64,000 bases of DNA, from NCBI GenBank assembly GCA_040349255.1, contig JBEQUE010000017.1, positions 41,443-105,442 on the forward strand, written 5' to 3'. The notes below the pieces were generated by a model, which was given only the letters and a program-made list of their open reading frames with translations, was not told the DNA's origin and made no database searches. The position numbers and the translations under genes were made by a program. The stretch comes from DATMER01 sp040349255 (GTDB taxonomy: Bacteria > Acidobacteriota > Thermoanaerobaculia > Multivoradales > UBA5704). Below are positions 49,639 through 59,156 of this stretch, one piece after another. Position 1 is the stretch's first letter. Every line of letters starts with the position of its first letter.

Positions 49639-50958
49639 TCAGGCAGGATACTCGAAACGGAGCTTCGGATCGGTGCGCGCCCGCCGCAGGAAGGAGCGGA
49701 TCTCGTCGAGCAGGTCGGAGCTCAGCTTCTCCATCCGCACGGCCTGCTGGAAGACGATCAGGGCGGCGATGGCCTCGCGGTGGATGTCCCGCGACTGGAA
49801 GATGGGCAGCATCTCCTCGACGAGGCGCCGCATCTCGGCCGCGCGGCTCTGGGCCGCGTACAGGCCGGCGAGGTCGAGACAGACGAGCGCCGCCTCGAAC
49901 CCGACTCCCTGCTCCAGGAAGCCGCGCCGGGCCTCGACCAGCGCCTCCTCGGCCTCGGCGAAGCGCTCCAGGGACTGCTGGATCTTGCCCTCCAGCCAGC
50001 GCAGCCGGAGCCGGAGCAGCTCGCCGCCGTGCTCGACGAACTCGGGCCGCGAAGCCTTGAGGAGGAACCAGGCTTCCTGGTCGCGGCCGCTCTCGTGGAG
50101 GCACAGCATGAGCCTGTGCCGCGCGGAGAGCTCCAGGCGGCGCTCGCGGGTGGGATCGATCAGGCCGAGCCCCTTGCGCAGCCAGCGGATCGCCGAGTCG
50201 AGCTCGTTCGCCGCTCCGTAGACGCTCCCCTTCTGGACGAAGGCGCGACCGACCTGGTGGAAGTCCCGGAACTGGCGGTAGACGTCCTGCACCTCGTCGA
50301 TCAGGCCGTGGGCCTCGTCGAGGCGGAGCTGGTCCCGGCGGAGCGCCGCCTTGAGCTCCAGGAGGCGCGCCTCTTCGAGGATGTCGCCGGTGCCGCTCGC
50401 CAGCAGGTTCTCGGCCACGGCGAACGCCTCGTCGGCGCCGCGCAGGTCGGCGCGGCTGCGCAGCACCTCGCCCAGGCAGGCCCAGGCCTTCGCCTTGAAG
50501 TCGTTGACCAGCTCGGCCCCGTAGCGGCGGGGGTCGAGCTCCTGGGAGAGCGCGACCGCCAGCTCCGCGAGCCCCTCCGCCCGGGCCGCTTCGGCATGGA
50601 CGAGGTCGAGGCAGGTCTCGACCAGCCGCTGGCCGAGCGGCCACGACTGCATCTCGGGGTCGGTCCGGACGAGGTCGAGGCGCTCCTCCGCCGGCAGGGC
50701 GTCCAGGCGGTCGATCAGCTCCGGGACCCGGCCGTTCTCCCGCAGGACGCGCAGCGCCCGGTCGCTCAGGCGGATCTCCCCGAGGCCCTCAGCCGGGGCG
50801 ACCGGCGCGGACGAAGCCGGGAGCGCCTGCGCCTCGACCCTCTCCTGCAGCCCGGCCAGGGACAGCAACCGCCGCACCGCCCTGCGCTTCTCCTCCGGCG
50901 CGGCGTCTCCCTGGCTGAGGTTGGCGAGGTCCTCCGGGTCGAAGGCGCTGACCTTCAT
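49639..50958 (-). CDS. Helical-repeat (TPR-like) protein linked to sigma factors, copy 1
   Basis: The 439-residue product is nearly all helices in TPR-like pairs, with a conserved end (MRRLVEEMLPIFQSRDIHREAIAALIVFQQAV, then FLRRARTDPKLRFEYPA). The second copy at 51064 shares this end closely. The N-terminal 35 residues (FDPEDLANLSQG) may be an anti-sigma-like segment, which is inference. AAGGAG lies 7 nt upstream of the ATG at 50958. A partner role with the neighbouring sigma factors is suggested only by position. Confidence 0.65.
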   Translation of the reverse strand: MKVSAFDPEDLANLSQGDAAPEEKRRAVRRLLSLAGLQERVEAQALPASSAPVAPAEGLGEIRLSDRALRVLRENGRVPELIDRLDALPAEERLDLVRTDPEMQSWPLGQRLVETCLDLVHAEAARAEGLAELAVALSQELDPRRYGAELVNDFKAKAWACLGEVLRSRADLRGADEAFAVAENLLASGTGDILEEARLLELKAALRRDQLRLDEAHGLIDEVQDVYRQFRDFHQVGRAFVQKGSVYGAANELDSAIRWLRKGLGLIDPTRERRLELSARHRLMLCLHESGRDQEAWFLLKASRPEFVEHGGELLRLRLRWLEGKIQQSLERFAEAEEALVEARRGFLEQGVGFEAALVCLDLAGLYAAQSRAAEMRRLVEEMLPIFQSRDIHREAIAALIVFQQAVRMEKLSSDLLDEIRSFLRRARTDPKLRFEYPA

Positions 50959-51063
50959 GGCACGGCTCCTTGTCTGGAACGGCCCTTCCCCATGGGCAGG
51001 CAAGAGATCTCTATCAACAGTGCAGCAACTACGCTCAAGCGTGACACTGCGGCCGGATCTATT

Positions 51064-52269
51064 TCAGGAGGAGGGCTGATCGAACCGCAGATCGGGGCGG
51101 TTCCTGGCCTTCTTGAGGAAGCCTGAAACCTCGCGGACCAGGACGAGGCCGGCCTTCTCCAGCCGGGCGGCCTGCTGCAGGACGGCGAGGGCGCCGAGGG
51201 CCTCGCGGTGGATGTTGCGCGACTGGAACACCTCGAGCATCTCCTCGGCCAGGCGGCGGACGTCCGCGGTGCGGCCCTGGAGGGCGTAGACCTCGGTCAG
51301 GTCGAGCGCGGCGAGGGCGGCGTCGTAGTCGAGGCCGAGCTCCAGGAAGGCCTCGCGCACTTCGTGGAAGGCCACGGCCGCCTGCTCGTGGCGCTGCAGG
51401 CCGAGAGCCACGGTCCCTTCGAGCCAGCGCAGCCGGAGGAGGTTCATGCGGTCGCCCTGCTTCAGGTAGAGCGGCCGGGTGTGGAACAGCAGGGCGAAGG
51501 CGTCGCGCGGCCGGCCGGCCTCGCAGAGCGCCGAGATCAGGTTGTGCCGGGCGGCCAGAAAGGTCCGCGGCTCGTGTTCCGGGGACAGCAGCTCCAGGGC
51601 GCGGCGCAGGAGCGCGATCTCGCCTTCGAGGTCGCCGGACTCGCCGAGGATCATCGACTTCTGCTTGAGCGACCGTCCCAGGAGCACCTTCTGGCCGACC
51701 TTGCGATAGAGCGCGATGACGCGGTCCATGAGCGCGGCGGCCTCGTCGAAGCGCCGCTGCTCGCGCTTCAGGGAGGCTTGGAGGTCGAGCACCCGGGCGG
51801 TCTCGAGGGGACTGACCCGGCCGCCCTCCAGGAGGCCGGCCGCGGCCTCGAACGCCCGCTCGGCCCCGGCGAAGTCGCAGCCGATGCGCTGGGCGTTGCC
51901 GAGCTGGGCCCAGGCCCGCGCCCGCAGTCCGTCGATCCCCTCTTCCCCCGGCTGTCCCCCGATCGGCTCGGACAGGAGGCCCGCAAGGGTCACGGCCAGG
52001 CGGGCCAACTGCGACGCCCGCACCGGGTCGGAGAACCCGGCCTCGTGCGACTGCTCCAGGAGGATCTCGCCCAGCGCGCGGCTCCGGAAGCGGAGGCTGT
52101 TCGCGACCAGCAGCTCCCGGTGGGCCGGAGGATGGCGCTCCAGATCCTCGAACAGCTCGCGCCCCCGGGAACGCTCCCGCGCGACGTCGGCCTCGCGGGC
52201 CAGGATGGACCGGTAGACCCGGTCGATGGCCTCGTCGTAGGCGTCGCGGCCCGGGCCGTCGCCGATCAT
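51064..52269 (-). CDS. Helical-repeat (TPR-like) protein linked to sigma factors, copy 2
   Basis: This 401-residue paralogue of the preceding protein has the same C-terminal stretch (VRRLAEEMLEVFQSRNIHREALGALAVLQQAARLEK, FLKKARNRPDLRFDQPS). The start ATG overlaps the sigma-factor stop (ATGA, 52266-52269), so the two are translationally coupled and probably act together. Its N-terminus differs from copy 1 (YDEAIDRVYRSILAREADVARERSR). The frame stays open upstream, across the sigma gene, but that part is a shadow. Confidence 0.7.
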   Translation of the reverse strand: MIGDGPGRDAYDEAIDRVYRSILAREADVARERSRGRELFEDLERHPPAHRELLVANSLRFRSRALGEILLEQSHEAGFSDPVRASQLARLAVTLAGLLSEPIGGQPGEEGIDGLRARAWAQLGNAQRIGCDFAGAERAFEAAAGLLEGGRVSPLETARVLDLQASLKREQRRFDEAAALMDRVIALYRKVGQKVLLGRSLKQKSMILGESGDLEGEIALLRRALELLSPEHEPRTFLAARHNLISALCEAGRPRDAFALLFHTRPLYLKQGDRMNLLRLRWLEGTVALGLQRHEQAAVAFHEVREAFLELGLDYDAALAALDLTEVYALQGRTADVRRLAEEMLEVFQSRNIHREALGALAVLQQAARLEKAGLVLVREVSGFLKKARNRPDLRFDQPSS

Positions 52270-52799
52270 CCCCGGTCCTCTTCCCGGACGAGGCCGGACA
52301 GCACCAGCCGCCGGGTCAGGGCGGCCAGGCAGCGGGTCGTGATCTTGCTGATGCTGCCCTGGCTGTAGCCGAGCTGCCGGGCCATCTCGGCCGGGTTGTA
52401 CCCGTGCCGGTAGCGCAGGGAGAGGATGGACCGGCAGCGTTCCGGCAGGAGCTCCAGCACGTTCGCCAGGTCCCGCTTGAGGTCCCCTTCCTCCTGGGCC
52501 GGCGCGAGCGGCTGCCCCATGAGCTCGAGGACCGTCGAGTCCACAGTCTCGTAGAGCCGGCGGCGCGTGGCCCGCCAGTACAGGAGCGCCTTGTTGCGCA
52601 GCGTGCCGAGCAGCCAGGCCTCGGGGTCGCGGATCGACTCGCGGTGATAGACCAGGGCCAGCAGGGCCTGCTGGAGGATGTCCTCCGTGTCCTGCGGCGG
52701 AATGCGGTAGCGGAGAAAGAGCGCCTTGACGCGAGGACGGACTCTCTTCAGAAAGTCTTCGAGAGAGTCGTCGGGTCGGGGGTGGTCCAGGGCGCTCAT
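52266..52799 (-). CDS. Sigma-70-family (ECF-like) sigma factor 1
   Basis: This 177-residue sigma factor has region 2 (RYRIPPQDTEDILQQALLALV, LLGTLRNKALLYWR) and region 4 (LPERCRSILSLRYRHGYNPAEMARQLGYSQGSISKITTR). It has no region 1 or 3, as in ECF factors. It is coupled to the TPR protein downstream by a 4-nt overlap, an arrangement in which the TPR protein could be a regulator; no anti-sigma with a zinc site is visible. Confidence 0.85.
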   Translation of the reverse strand: MSALDHPRPDDSLEDFLKRVRPRVKALFLRYRIPPQDTEDILQQALLALVYHRESIRDPEAWLLGTLRNKALLYWRATRRRLYETVDSTVLELMGQPLAPAQEEGDLKRDLANVLELLPERCRSILSLRYRHGYNPAEMARQLGYSQGSISKITTRCLAALTRRLVLSGLVREEDRG

Positions 52800-52926
52800 C
52801 TCCTGAAAGAAAACTCGTGAATGTTGAACACACTACCACTGTCCGGACACTCCTGTCCAGAGAGAACCGCGTTCCAGGCCGGAAGCGGGACCGGGGAGGT
52901 CATTCCGGCCCCGAGCCGCGAGGCCG

Positions 52927-53139
52927 TCAGCCGTTGTCGTCGATGCGCAGGCCGTTCTCCTCCCAGAGGCTCATGAGAAAGCGCCAGATCGGATGGCTTT
53001 CCCGCAGCACCCGACGCTCGGACGAGTCGGAGGGGCGCGGACGCTCGCGCGGCCCGGCGTGCAGGCCGGCGGGGGTCACGATCGACGAGGCGGCGGCGAG
53101 GACGAGGATCGCGAGGGTGCGGCGGATGCGGATGGACAT
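52927..53139 (-). CDS. Short secreted protein between sigma-factor genes
   Basis: This 70-residue protein has a signal peptide (MSIRIRRTLAILVLAAASSI, cleavage near GLHAG) and a short charged mature part. AAGGAG is placed about 10 nt before the ATG. It sits between two sigma-factor genes on the same strand. I recognise no family; a role as secreted signal or sigma-regulon member is speculation from position. Confidence 0.5.
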   Translation of the reverse strand: MSIRIRRTLAILVLAAASSIVTPAGLHAGPRERPRPSDSSERRVLRESHPIWRFLMSLWEENGLRIDDNG

Positions 53140-53283
53140 CAGGGGACGCTCCTTTCTATGAACGGCGGCGGGGAGCCGCGAAAGCCGCCGGAAAGGCGGG
53201 CTCGTTAATAGAGTTTCCGCAAGAGCGTCCGAAAAGACAAAGATAGCCATCCCGCTTCGAATGAGCGGGAGGGGCGCGGGAGG

Positions 53284-53841
53284 TCAGGCCTCCTCGTTCA
53301 GACCGGCTTCGGAGGCGCCCGGCATGAAGCCGGCGCCGAGGAGCTGCTGGGTGAGCGCCGACAGGCAGCGGCGCGTCACCTTCCGGATGCTGGACTTGCA
53401 GTACCCGGTCCTCTCCGCGGCTTCGGCCGTGCTGAAGCCGAGACCGTAGCGCAGGCGGAGGACGGACCGGCAGCGGTCCGGGAGCTGCGACAGCAGCGCG
53501 TCGAGGTCGTAGCGCAGATCGGCCTTCTCCTGGGCGGGGGCCTCGACGTCCGCCAGGAGCTCAAGGATGGCCGAATCGACCACGTCCCACAGCCGGCTCC
53601 TCTGCTTGCGCCAGTAGATGACGCAGCGGTTCGACAGCGTGGCCAGGATCCAGGCCTCCGGGTTCCGGATGCTCCCCTGCTTCGAGACCATGATGAGGAA
53701 GGTCTCCTGCAGGAGGTCGTCGGCGTCCTGCGCGGGAATCTTGTAGCGATACAGGATACGCTTGAGCTTCGGCTCGACCCTCCCCAGCAACTCCTCTAGA
53801 GAGAGCTCATCCGACGGAGGGAGTAAATCCGGAGCATCCAT
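53284..53841 (-). CDS. Sigma-70-family (ECF-like) sigma factor 2
   Basis: This 185-residue factor is closely similar to sigma factors 1 and 3: region 2 RYKIPAQDADDLLQETFLIMV, ILATLSNRCVIYWRK; region 4 LPDRCRSVLRLRYGLGFSTAEAAERTGYCKSSIRKVTRR. The start is the ATG at 53841 by alignment with its paralogues; the frame continues upstream only as a shadow. The region 4 helix reads GYCKSS where factor 3 has GYQTSS, so the promoter specificities may differ. Confidence 0.85.
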   Translation of the reverse strand: MDAPDLLPPSDELSLEELLGRVEPKLKRILYRYKIPAQDADDLLQETFLIMVSKQGSIRNPEAWILATLSNRCVIYWRKQRSRLWDVVDSAILELLADVEAPAQEKADLRYDLDALLSQLPDRCRSVLRLRYGLGFSTAEAAERTGYCKSSIRKVTRRCLSALTQQLLGAGFMPGASEAGLNEEA

Positions 53842-53908
53842 GCCAGTGTTGGTGAGTGACTGGATGGGGACGGTAGCAGCATTTCTGGGCTTTGTCCACA
53901 TGGTCCGG

Positions 53909-53983
53909 CTATTCCCCCTCCCGGATACGCGAAGCCGGGCCAAGGACCGCCAGGAGGGCGAGCGCCGACAGGTGCTTAAACAT
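53909..53983 (-). CDS. Possible 24-residue secreted peptide after sigma factor 3
   Basis: An ATG overlapping the end of sigma factor 3 opens a 24-codon frame beginning MFKHLSALALLAVLGPA, like a signal peptide, and ending at TAG. Its place matches that of the 70-residue secreted protein after sigma factor 2. It could be a short peptide gene, the remnant of a longer one, or chance. Confidence 0.25.
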   Translation of the reverse strand: MFKHLSALALLAVLGPASRIREGE

Positions 53984-54527
53984 CTTCTTGCGGTTCGCCC
54001 TCCACCATCTCGCGCTGGAATCCCACCGCCAGGAGCTGCCGCGTCAGGGCCGCCAGGCAGCGGTTGGTCACCTTGCGGATGCTCGACGTCTGATACCCCA
54101 TCTGCTCGGCGACCTCGGTGGGGCCGTACCCGAGACCATATCGCAGGCGCAGCAGCGAGCGGCACCGCGCGGAGAGCTTGGAGAGCACCCGGCCCAGGTC
54201 GGTGCTCAGGTCCGTCTTCTCCTGGTCGGGCGCCTGGGGCACCGCGAGCAGGTCGAGGATGGCCGTATCGACCGCTTCGCAGAGGCTGCCCCGCCGCTTG
54301 CGCCAGTACATGATGCACTTCTTCTTGACCGTGCCGATCAGCCAGCTCTCCGGGCTCCGGACCTTGTCCCACTTGTAGAGCAGCGTGAGCTGCGCGTCCT
54401 GCAGGATGTCCTCGGCGTCCTCCGGCGGGATCTCGAAATTGCGGAGGACCCTCTCCAGGCGAGGCCTGGAGCTCTTGAGGAGATTGTTCAGCGATTCCCG
54501 CAGTTCAGGATGATCCAGAGTTGCCAT
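53976..54527 (-). CDS. Sigma-70-family (ECF-like) sigma factor 3
   Basis: This 183-residue factor has the same plan: EIPPEDAEDILQDAQLTLLYKW, LIGTVKKKCIMYWRKRRG (region 2) and LSARCRSLLRLRYGLGYGPTEVAEQMGYQTSSIRKVTNR (region 4). Three such genes in 2.3 kb on one strand suggest local duplication. The gene diverges from the membrane protein at 54624 with 96 nt between. Confidence 0.85.
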   Translation of the reverse strand: MATLDHPELRESLNNLLKSSRPRLERVLRNFEIPPEDAEDILQDAQLTLLYKWDKVRSPESWLIGTVKKKCIMYWRKRRGSLCEAVDTAILDLLAVPQAPDQEKTDLSTDLGRVLSKLSARCRSLLRLRYGLGYGPTEVAEQMGYQTSSIRKVTNRCLAALTRQLLAVGFQREMVEGEPQEDV

Positions 54528-54623
54528 ATAGCCAGGATGTCGTCACTGTCGACTGCGGCTAGGCTAACACCTGGGTGTCGCCAAGTCCAGATGAGATCCG
54601 CGGGCTGGTAAGATGGGCGGGAA

Positions 54624-55439
54624 ATGGGCGTTTTCCTGCTGTTCCTGCTGGCGGTGAGCCTCGGCTCTCTCTCGACTCTCTACTGGATCCCGGAGGACGA
54701 CCTCGGGCGCGGCTACTTCCAGATGAACGCGCTCGTGGTGCTCGGCCTCCTCGGCCTCGCCATGGCGGTGGTTCTTCTCCACCCGTTCCAGCCCTTCGGG
54801 GCGAGCCGGGCGGCCGGCGTCGCGGCCCTGGCCGCAGCCCTGGCCGGCGCCTTCCTCTACTATGCGGCGATCTGGCGCGAGCGCTGGGCGCTCGGCCGCT
54901 GGCCGCTCACGCTCTCTCTCCTCGGCTGCCTGGCGGCGCTCCTCCTGGCCGGCCCGCACGTGGTCGCCCCGCTCACGCCGCTCCCCCACCGCGGCGCGCT
55001 GCTCGCGGCGAGCCTGCTCGCGTCCTCGCTGCTGCTCGGCTGGTCGCTCATCACCATGCTCCTCGGCCACTGGTACCTGGTCGCGCCGAAGCTCACGTTC
55101 CGGCACCTGACCGTGTTCTCCTGGGTGCTGCTGGCGGTGGTCATCCTGCGCATCGTCTCCGTGGCGGCGAGCCTCGGGGTGGCGGCCGGCGTCGACCCTC
55201 TGGTCGAGCCCCACCCCCTGCGGGTGCTCGCGAGCTTCGGCGGCCAGGGGATCTTCTTCTGGTTCCGGCTGCTCTGGGGGCTCGCCATCGTGCTCCCCCT
55301 GACCGCCATGGCGCTCCACTGCGCGCGCCAGCGCTCGAACCAGTCCGCCACCGGGATCCTCTATGTGGTGGTGGTCGGCGCCTTCATCGGCGAGATCACG
55401 GCCTACTATCTGAGTGTCACCACGGGCGTGCCGATCTAG
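54624..55439 (+). CDS. Polytopic membrane protein of unknown function
   Basis: This 271-residue protein has about eight hydrophobic helices. Distinct features are an early loop YWIPEDDLGRGYFQMN, a conserved-looking GHWYLVAPKLTFRHL, and WFRLLWGLAIVLPL. The histidines near helix ends could bind haem, as in some respiratory membrane subunits, but I cannot assign a family. A possible -10 box (TAAGAT) precedes the ATG. The stop overlaps the next gene's GTG by one base. Confidence 0.7.
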   Translation: MGVFLLFLLAVSLGSLSTLYWIPEDDLGRGYFQMNALVVLGLLGLAMAVVLLHPFQPFGASRAAGVAALAAALAGAFLYYAAIWRERWALGRWPLTLSLLGCLAALLLAGPHVVAPLTPLPHRGALLAASLLASSLLLGWSLITMLLGHWYLVAPKLTFRHLTVFSWVLLAVVILRIVSVAASLGVAAGVDPLVEPHPLRVLASFGGQGIFFWFRLLWGLAIVLPLTAMALHCARQRSNQSATGILYVVVVGAFIGEITAYYLSVTTGVPI

Positions 55440-55888
55440 TGCGCATCCGCACCCAGTGCCGCGCCTGCGGCCTCCCCTTCCCCGCCGTGCTGGGGCCGGA
55501 GACCACGGAGCTCCCCTGCCCTCACTGCGGCGTGGCGCGGCCGGTGGCGAAGGAGGGCTGGACGGAGACGACCGTCGACGTCTGCCCGCTCTGCGAGTGC
55601 CGTCACCTCTACCGCCAGCGCGACTTCAACCGCGCCCTCGGCTGCCTGCTGGTCGCGGTCGGCGCCGCGCTGGTGCCGTGGACCCTCGGCCTGTCGCTGC
55701 CCGTCTTCGGCCTGGTGGACCTGTGGCTCTACCGCCGCTTGAAGGACGCGGTGGTCTGCTACCGCTGCGACACGGTCTACCGCGACGCCGTGCCCGGGCC
55801 GCGGCACGGCGACTTCGACCTCCTCAAGCACGACGTGCTCAAGTACGGCAAGACCTGGAGCGAGGAGGCGAACAAGAAGGAGGAATAG
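55439..55888 (+). CDS. Zinc-ribbon membrane protein of unknown function
   Basis: This 149-residue protein has cysteine pairs CRACG and CPHCG at the N-terminus, then CPLCEC, a hydrophobic hairpin (about residues 75-105) and another pair around CYRCDTVYR. The spacing fits two zinc ribbons split by a membrane hairpin. The GTG start overlaps the upstream stop (TAGTG), so the two are likely co-translated. It converges on metK with a hairpin between. Confidence 0.7.
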   Translation: MRIRTQCRACGLPFPAVLGPETTELPCPHCGVARPVAKEGWTETTVDVCPLCECRHLYRQRDFNRALGCLLVAVGAALVPWTLGLSLPVFGLVDLWLYRRLKDAVVCYRCDTVYRDAVPGPRHGDFDLLKHDVLKYGKTWSEEANKKEE

Positions 55889-55909
55889 GGGCGCAGCGAG
55901 CTGCGCCCC
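55888..55909. terminator. Hairpin between convergent genes (metK end)
   Basis: GGGGCGCAG and CTGCGCCCC form a perfect 9-bp stem with the loop CGAG. It sits exactly between the zinc-ribbon gene and metK. On the minus strand it is followed by TATTCCTCCTTCTT, giving partial support as a metK terminator. Confidence 0.55.
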
Positions 55910-55918
55910 CTCCGGATC

Positions 55919-57100
<1,182 letters not shown>

Positions 57101-57128
57101 CATCGCACCTCTAGCCAACTCCTCGGGC

Positions 57129-57141
57129 AGAGCGTGGCTCT
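57129..57141 (-). promoter_or_regulatory. Small hairpin in the metK leader, upstream of the RBS
   Basis: On the minus strand AGAGC-CAC-GCTCT forms a 5-bp hairpin about 20 nt upstream of the metK ribosome-binding sequence. The leader between the promoter and the ATG is about 110 nt, GC-rich, and matches none of the SAM or SAH riboswitch consensuses I know. Confidence 0.3.
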
Positions 57142-57217
57142 ATCGGGTTTTCTGGGCGCGGGAGCCCGGGTGTGCAGAGACAGGGATAGCCTGGGGTCCC
57201 ATTTGAACCGGCCGTGC

Positions 57218-57247
57218 ATGCTACCAACTGTGGCGGGGGACGGTCAA
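57218..57247 (-). promoter_or_regulatory. metK promoter
   Basis: On the minus strand TTGACC (57242-57247), an 18-nt spacer and TAGCAT (57218-57223) form a sigma-70-type promoter. The predicted start is near 57211, which leaves a leader of about 110 nt. Confidence 0.6.
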
Positions 57248-57334
57248 ACACCCCTCCCCCGGTCGTCCCGGTCGCGGCCACGGCTTGCTTATTCAGGTGC
57301 GCCGAGGGTCCCCAAGCGGGACGGCCGGGACGGC

Positions 57335-57937
57335 TCAGCGACGTTCCAGGATGCCGTAGAACAGGGTCGAGATGGCGTGCAGCGTCGAGGTGGCGATGGC
57401 CTTGCGCCGGGTCTCGATGCCGCCGGTGAGCGACCGCGTCATGCCGCCGCTGCGCCGCGTGCCCGGCACCGCGAACGGGATCTGGGCGCTGTCGAGCCCC
57501 TCGATGAGCCGGTCCGGGAGCTGCACCGAGCCGCTCGACCCCCACGCCTCGCCCAGCGGGCAGCGCACCACCGCCCAGTTGCGCACGAAGTAGCCGGTCC
57601 GGCCGTCCACCTCCAGCGAGTGGATTCCGCCCTCGCTCGCGATGTAGAACTGGTAGGCGTCGCCGATGCGGCCCGCCATGTCGGCGACGCTCGCCCGGGC
57701 GCGCTGGAGGGTCTCCTCGTCCGACACCGGCAGGCCCATGGGCGGCGGACCCTCGACGGTCTGCGGCACGACCACCACCGTCACCGACCTTTCGAGCCCC
57801 TCGTGAAAGAATCGGAGGAAGGCGTCGCGGATGCCGAGGAGCGTCTCCGAGTTGTTCCCGGCCACCGCCACCTCGACCCCCGACTGAAGCTTTTGCCAGA
57901 AATTCCTGATATCCGTATCTCTATCCAAGGTATCCAT
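57335..57937 (-). CDS. DUF84-family inosine/xanthosine triphosphatase-like protein
   Basis: The 200-residue product has the DUF84 (YjjX) pattern: VAVAGNNSETLLGIRDAF, the SDEETLQRARA helix, SEGGIHSL (the conserved EGG), and VQLPDRLIEGL. Family members hydrolyse ITP and XTP to clean the nucleotide pool. The last third (GGMTRSLTGGIETRRKAI) fits the nucleotide-binding end. The ATG overlaps head-to-head with the ATG of the methyltransferase gene. Confidence 0.75.
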   Translation of the reverse strand: MDTLDRDTDIRNFWQKLQSGVEVAVAGNNSETLLGIRDAFLRFFHEGLERSVTVVVVPQTVEGPPPMGLPVSDEETLQRARASVADMAGRIGDAYQFYIASEGGIHSLEVDGRTGYFVRNWAVVRCPLGEAWGSSGSVQLPDRLIEGLDSAQIPFAVPGTRRSGGMTRSLTGGIETRRKAIATSTLHAISTLFYGILERR

Positions 57938-58715
57938 GATCACCAGTCGCCAGAATTCGAGGTTGAAGGATATTCGCCGCCTCCGGCGAAGTAAAGGCGA
58001 CCACGCCCTGCTGGAGGGGCCCCACCTCGTGGGCGAGGCGGTCGCCGCGGGGATCGGGCTCGAGACCGTCCTGGCCACTCCCGCCTGGCTGGAAACCCCC
58101 GAAGGCCGGGACCTGTCGCGAAGCCACCCATGCCTGGAGGTCGCGCCCGAGCTGCTCGACGAGATGACCGACGCGGATTCGCCGCGCGGCGTCCTCGCCC
58201 TGGCCCGCCTCCCCCGCTCCGGCGCCGACCACCTGCCCGTCCGCGCGGGCGGAGTCTATCTCTACTTGGACGGTCTGCAGGACCCCGGCAACCTCGGAGC
58301 GCTGGCCCGAGTCGCCGAGGCCGCGGGAGCCGCGGCGCTCGCGCTCGCGCCCGGCACCGTCCACCCGAACCACCCCCGCGCCCTCCGCGCCTCGGCCGGC
58401 AGCCTGCTGCGCCTGCCGGTCGCGGTCGGCGCCGAGGCCGACGCGGTGGACCTCCGTCTCGCGGACCTCCGGCCGCGCTGGACCGCGCTCGACCCGCGCG
58501 ACGGCGTCGGGCTCTGGGAGGCCGACCTCGACGGCACGCTCGTGCTCGCGGTCGGAGCCGAGGGGCCCGGGCTGTCTCCGGCGATCGGGGAGCGCGCCGG
58601 CCTGCGTCTGACGATCCCGATCCAGCCGCCGGTCGAGTCGCTCAACGCCACGGTCGCCGCGGCGCTCGTGCTGTTCGAGGTCCGGCGCCGGGTGACTGGG
58701 CGGCGTGTGGTTTAA
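57936..58715 (+). CDS. SpoU-type (TrmH/RlmB) RNA 2'-O-ribose methyltransferase
   Basis: The 259-residue product has the N-terminal substrate-binding domain (ITSRQNSRLKDIRRLR) and the knotted SPOUT domain with the motifs LDGLQDPGNLGALARVAEA, VGAEGPGLS and IPIQPPVESLNATVAAALVLFE. These are the three SpoU motifs. It methylates a ribose in rRNA or tRNA; which site cannot be told. It starts on the base next to the divergent DUF84 start. Confidence 0.88.
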   Translation: MITSRQNSRLKDIRRLRRSKGDHALLEGPHLVGEAVAAGIGLETVLATPAWLETPEGRDLSRSHPCLEVAPELLDEMTDADSPRGVLALARLPRSGADHLPVRAGGVYLYLDGLQDPGNLGALARVAEAAGAAALALAPGTVHPNHPRALRASAGSLLRLPVAVGAEADAVDLRLADLRPRWTALDPRDGVGLWEADLDGTLVLAVGAEGPGLSPAIGERAGLRLTIPIQPPVESLNATVAAALVLFEVRRRVTGRRVV

Positions 58716-58724
58716 TACGTCGCC

Positions 58725-59156
58725 ATGAAGATCGGCATCGGGTCGGACCATGCGGGCTACCGCTACAAGGAAGAGATCCGGAAGTTCCTCGCGGCGGCCG
58801 GGCACGAGGTGCTGGACTTCGGCACGGGCTCCGAGGAGTCGGTCGACTACCCGGTCTACATCCGGCCGGTGGCCGAGGCCGTGGCGGCCGGAGAGCTCGA
58901 GCGCGGGATTGTGCTCGGCGGCTCGGGCAACGGCGAGGCCATGGTCGCGAACCGGGTGCGCGGCGTCCGCTGCGCGCTGTGCTGGAACGCCGAGTCGGCC
59001 CGGCTCGGGCGCCAGCACAACGACGCCAACATGATCTCCCTCGGCGAGCGCATGATGACGCTCGAAACCGCCCTGGAGATCGTCCGCATCTGGATCGAGA
59101 CGCCGTTCGAGGGCGGCCGGCACGTCAAGCGCATCCGGATGATCGACGAAGCGTGA
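58725..59156 (+). CDS. rpiB: Ribose-5-phosphate isomerase B
   Basis: This 143-residue RpiB/LacAB-family isomerase interconverts ribose-5-phosphate and ribulose-5-phosphate. It has IGSDHAGYRYKEEI, DFGTGSEESVDYP and the GGSGNGEAMVAN loop; RpiB enzymes usually have GTGIG there with a catalytic cysteine, and here the position reads GSGNG. That form is known in some RpiB proteins where Cys is replaced. The stop overlaps murB by 4 nt. Confidence 0.9.
   Translation: MKIGIGSDHAGYRYKEEIRKFLAAAGHEVLDFGTGSEESVDYPVYIRPVAEAVAAGELERGIVLGGSGNGEAMVANRVRGVRCALCWNAESARLGRQHNDANMISLGERMMTLETALEIVRIWIETPFEGGRHVKRIRMIDEA

Noticed and set aside
52817..53161. Plus-strand frame of 114 codons between sigma genes
   Set aside because: It is antisense to the short secreted protein and has no RBS or recognisable sequence.
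57101..57247. Known SAM riboswitch upstream of metK
   Set aside because: The leader does not show the SAM-I, SAM-II or SAM/SAH core sequences I know; only a small hairpin is visible.
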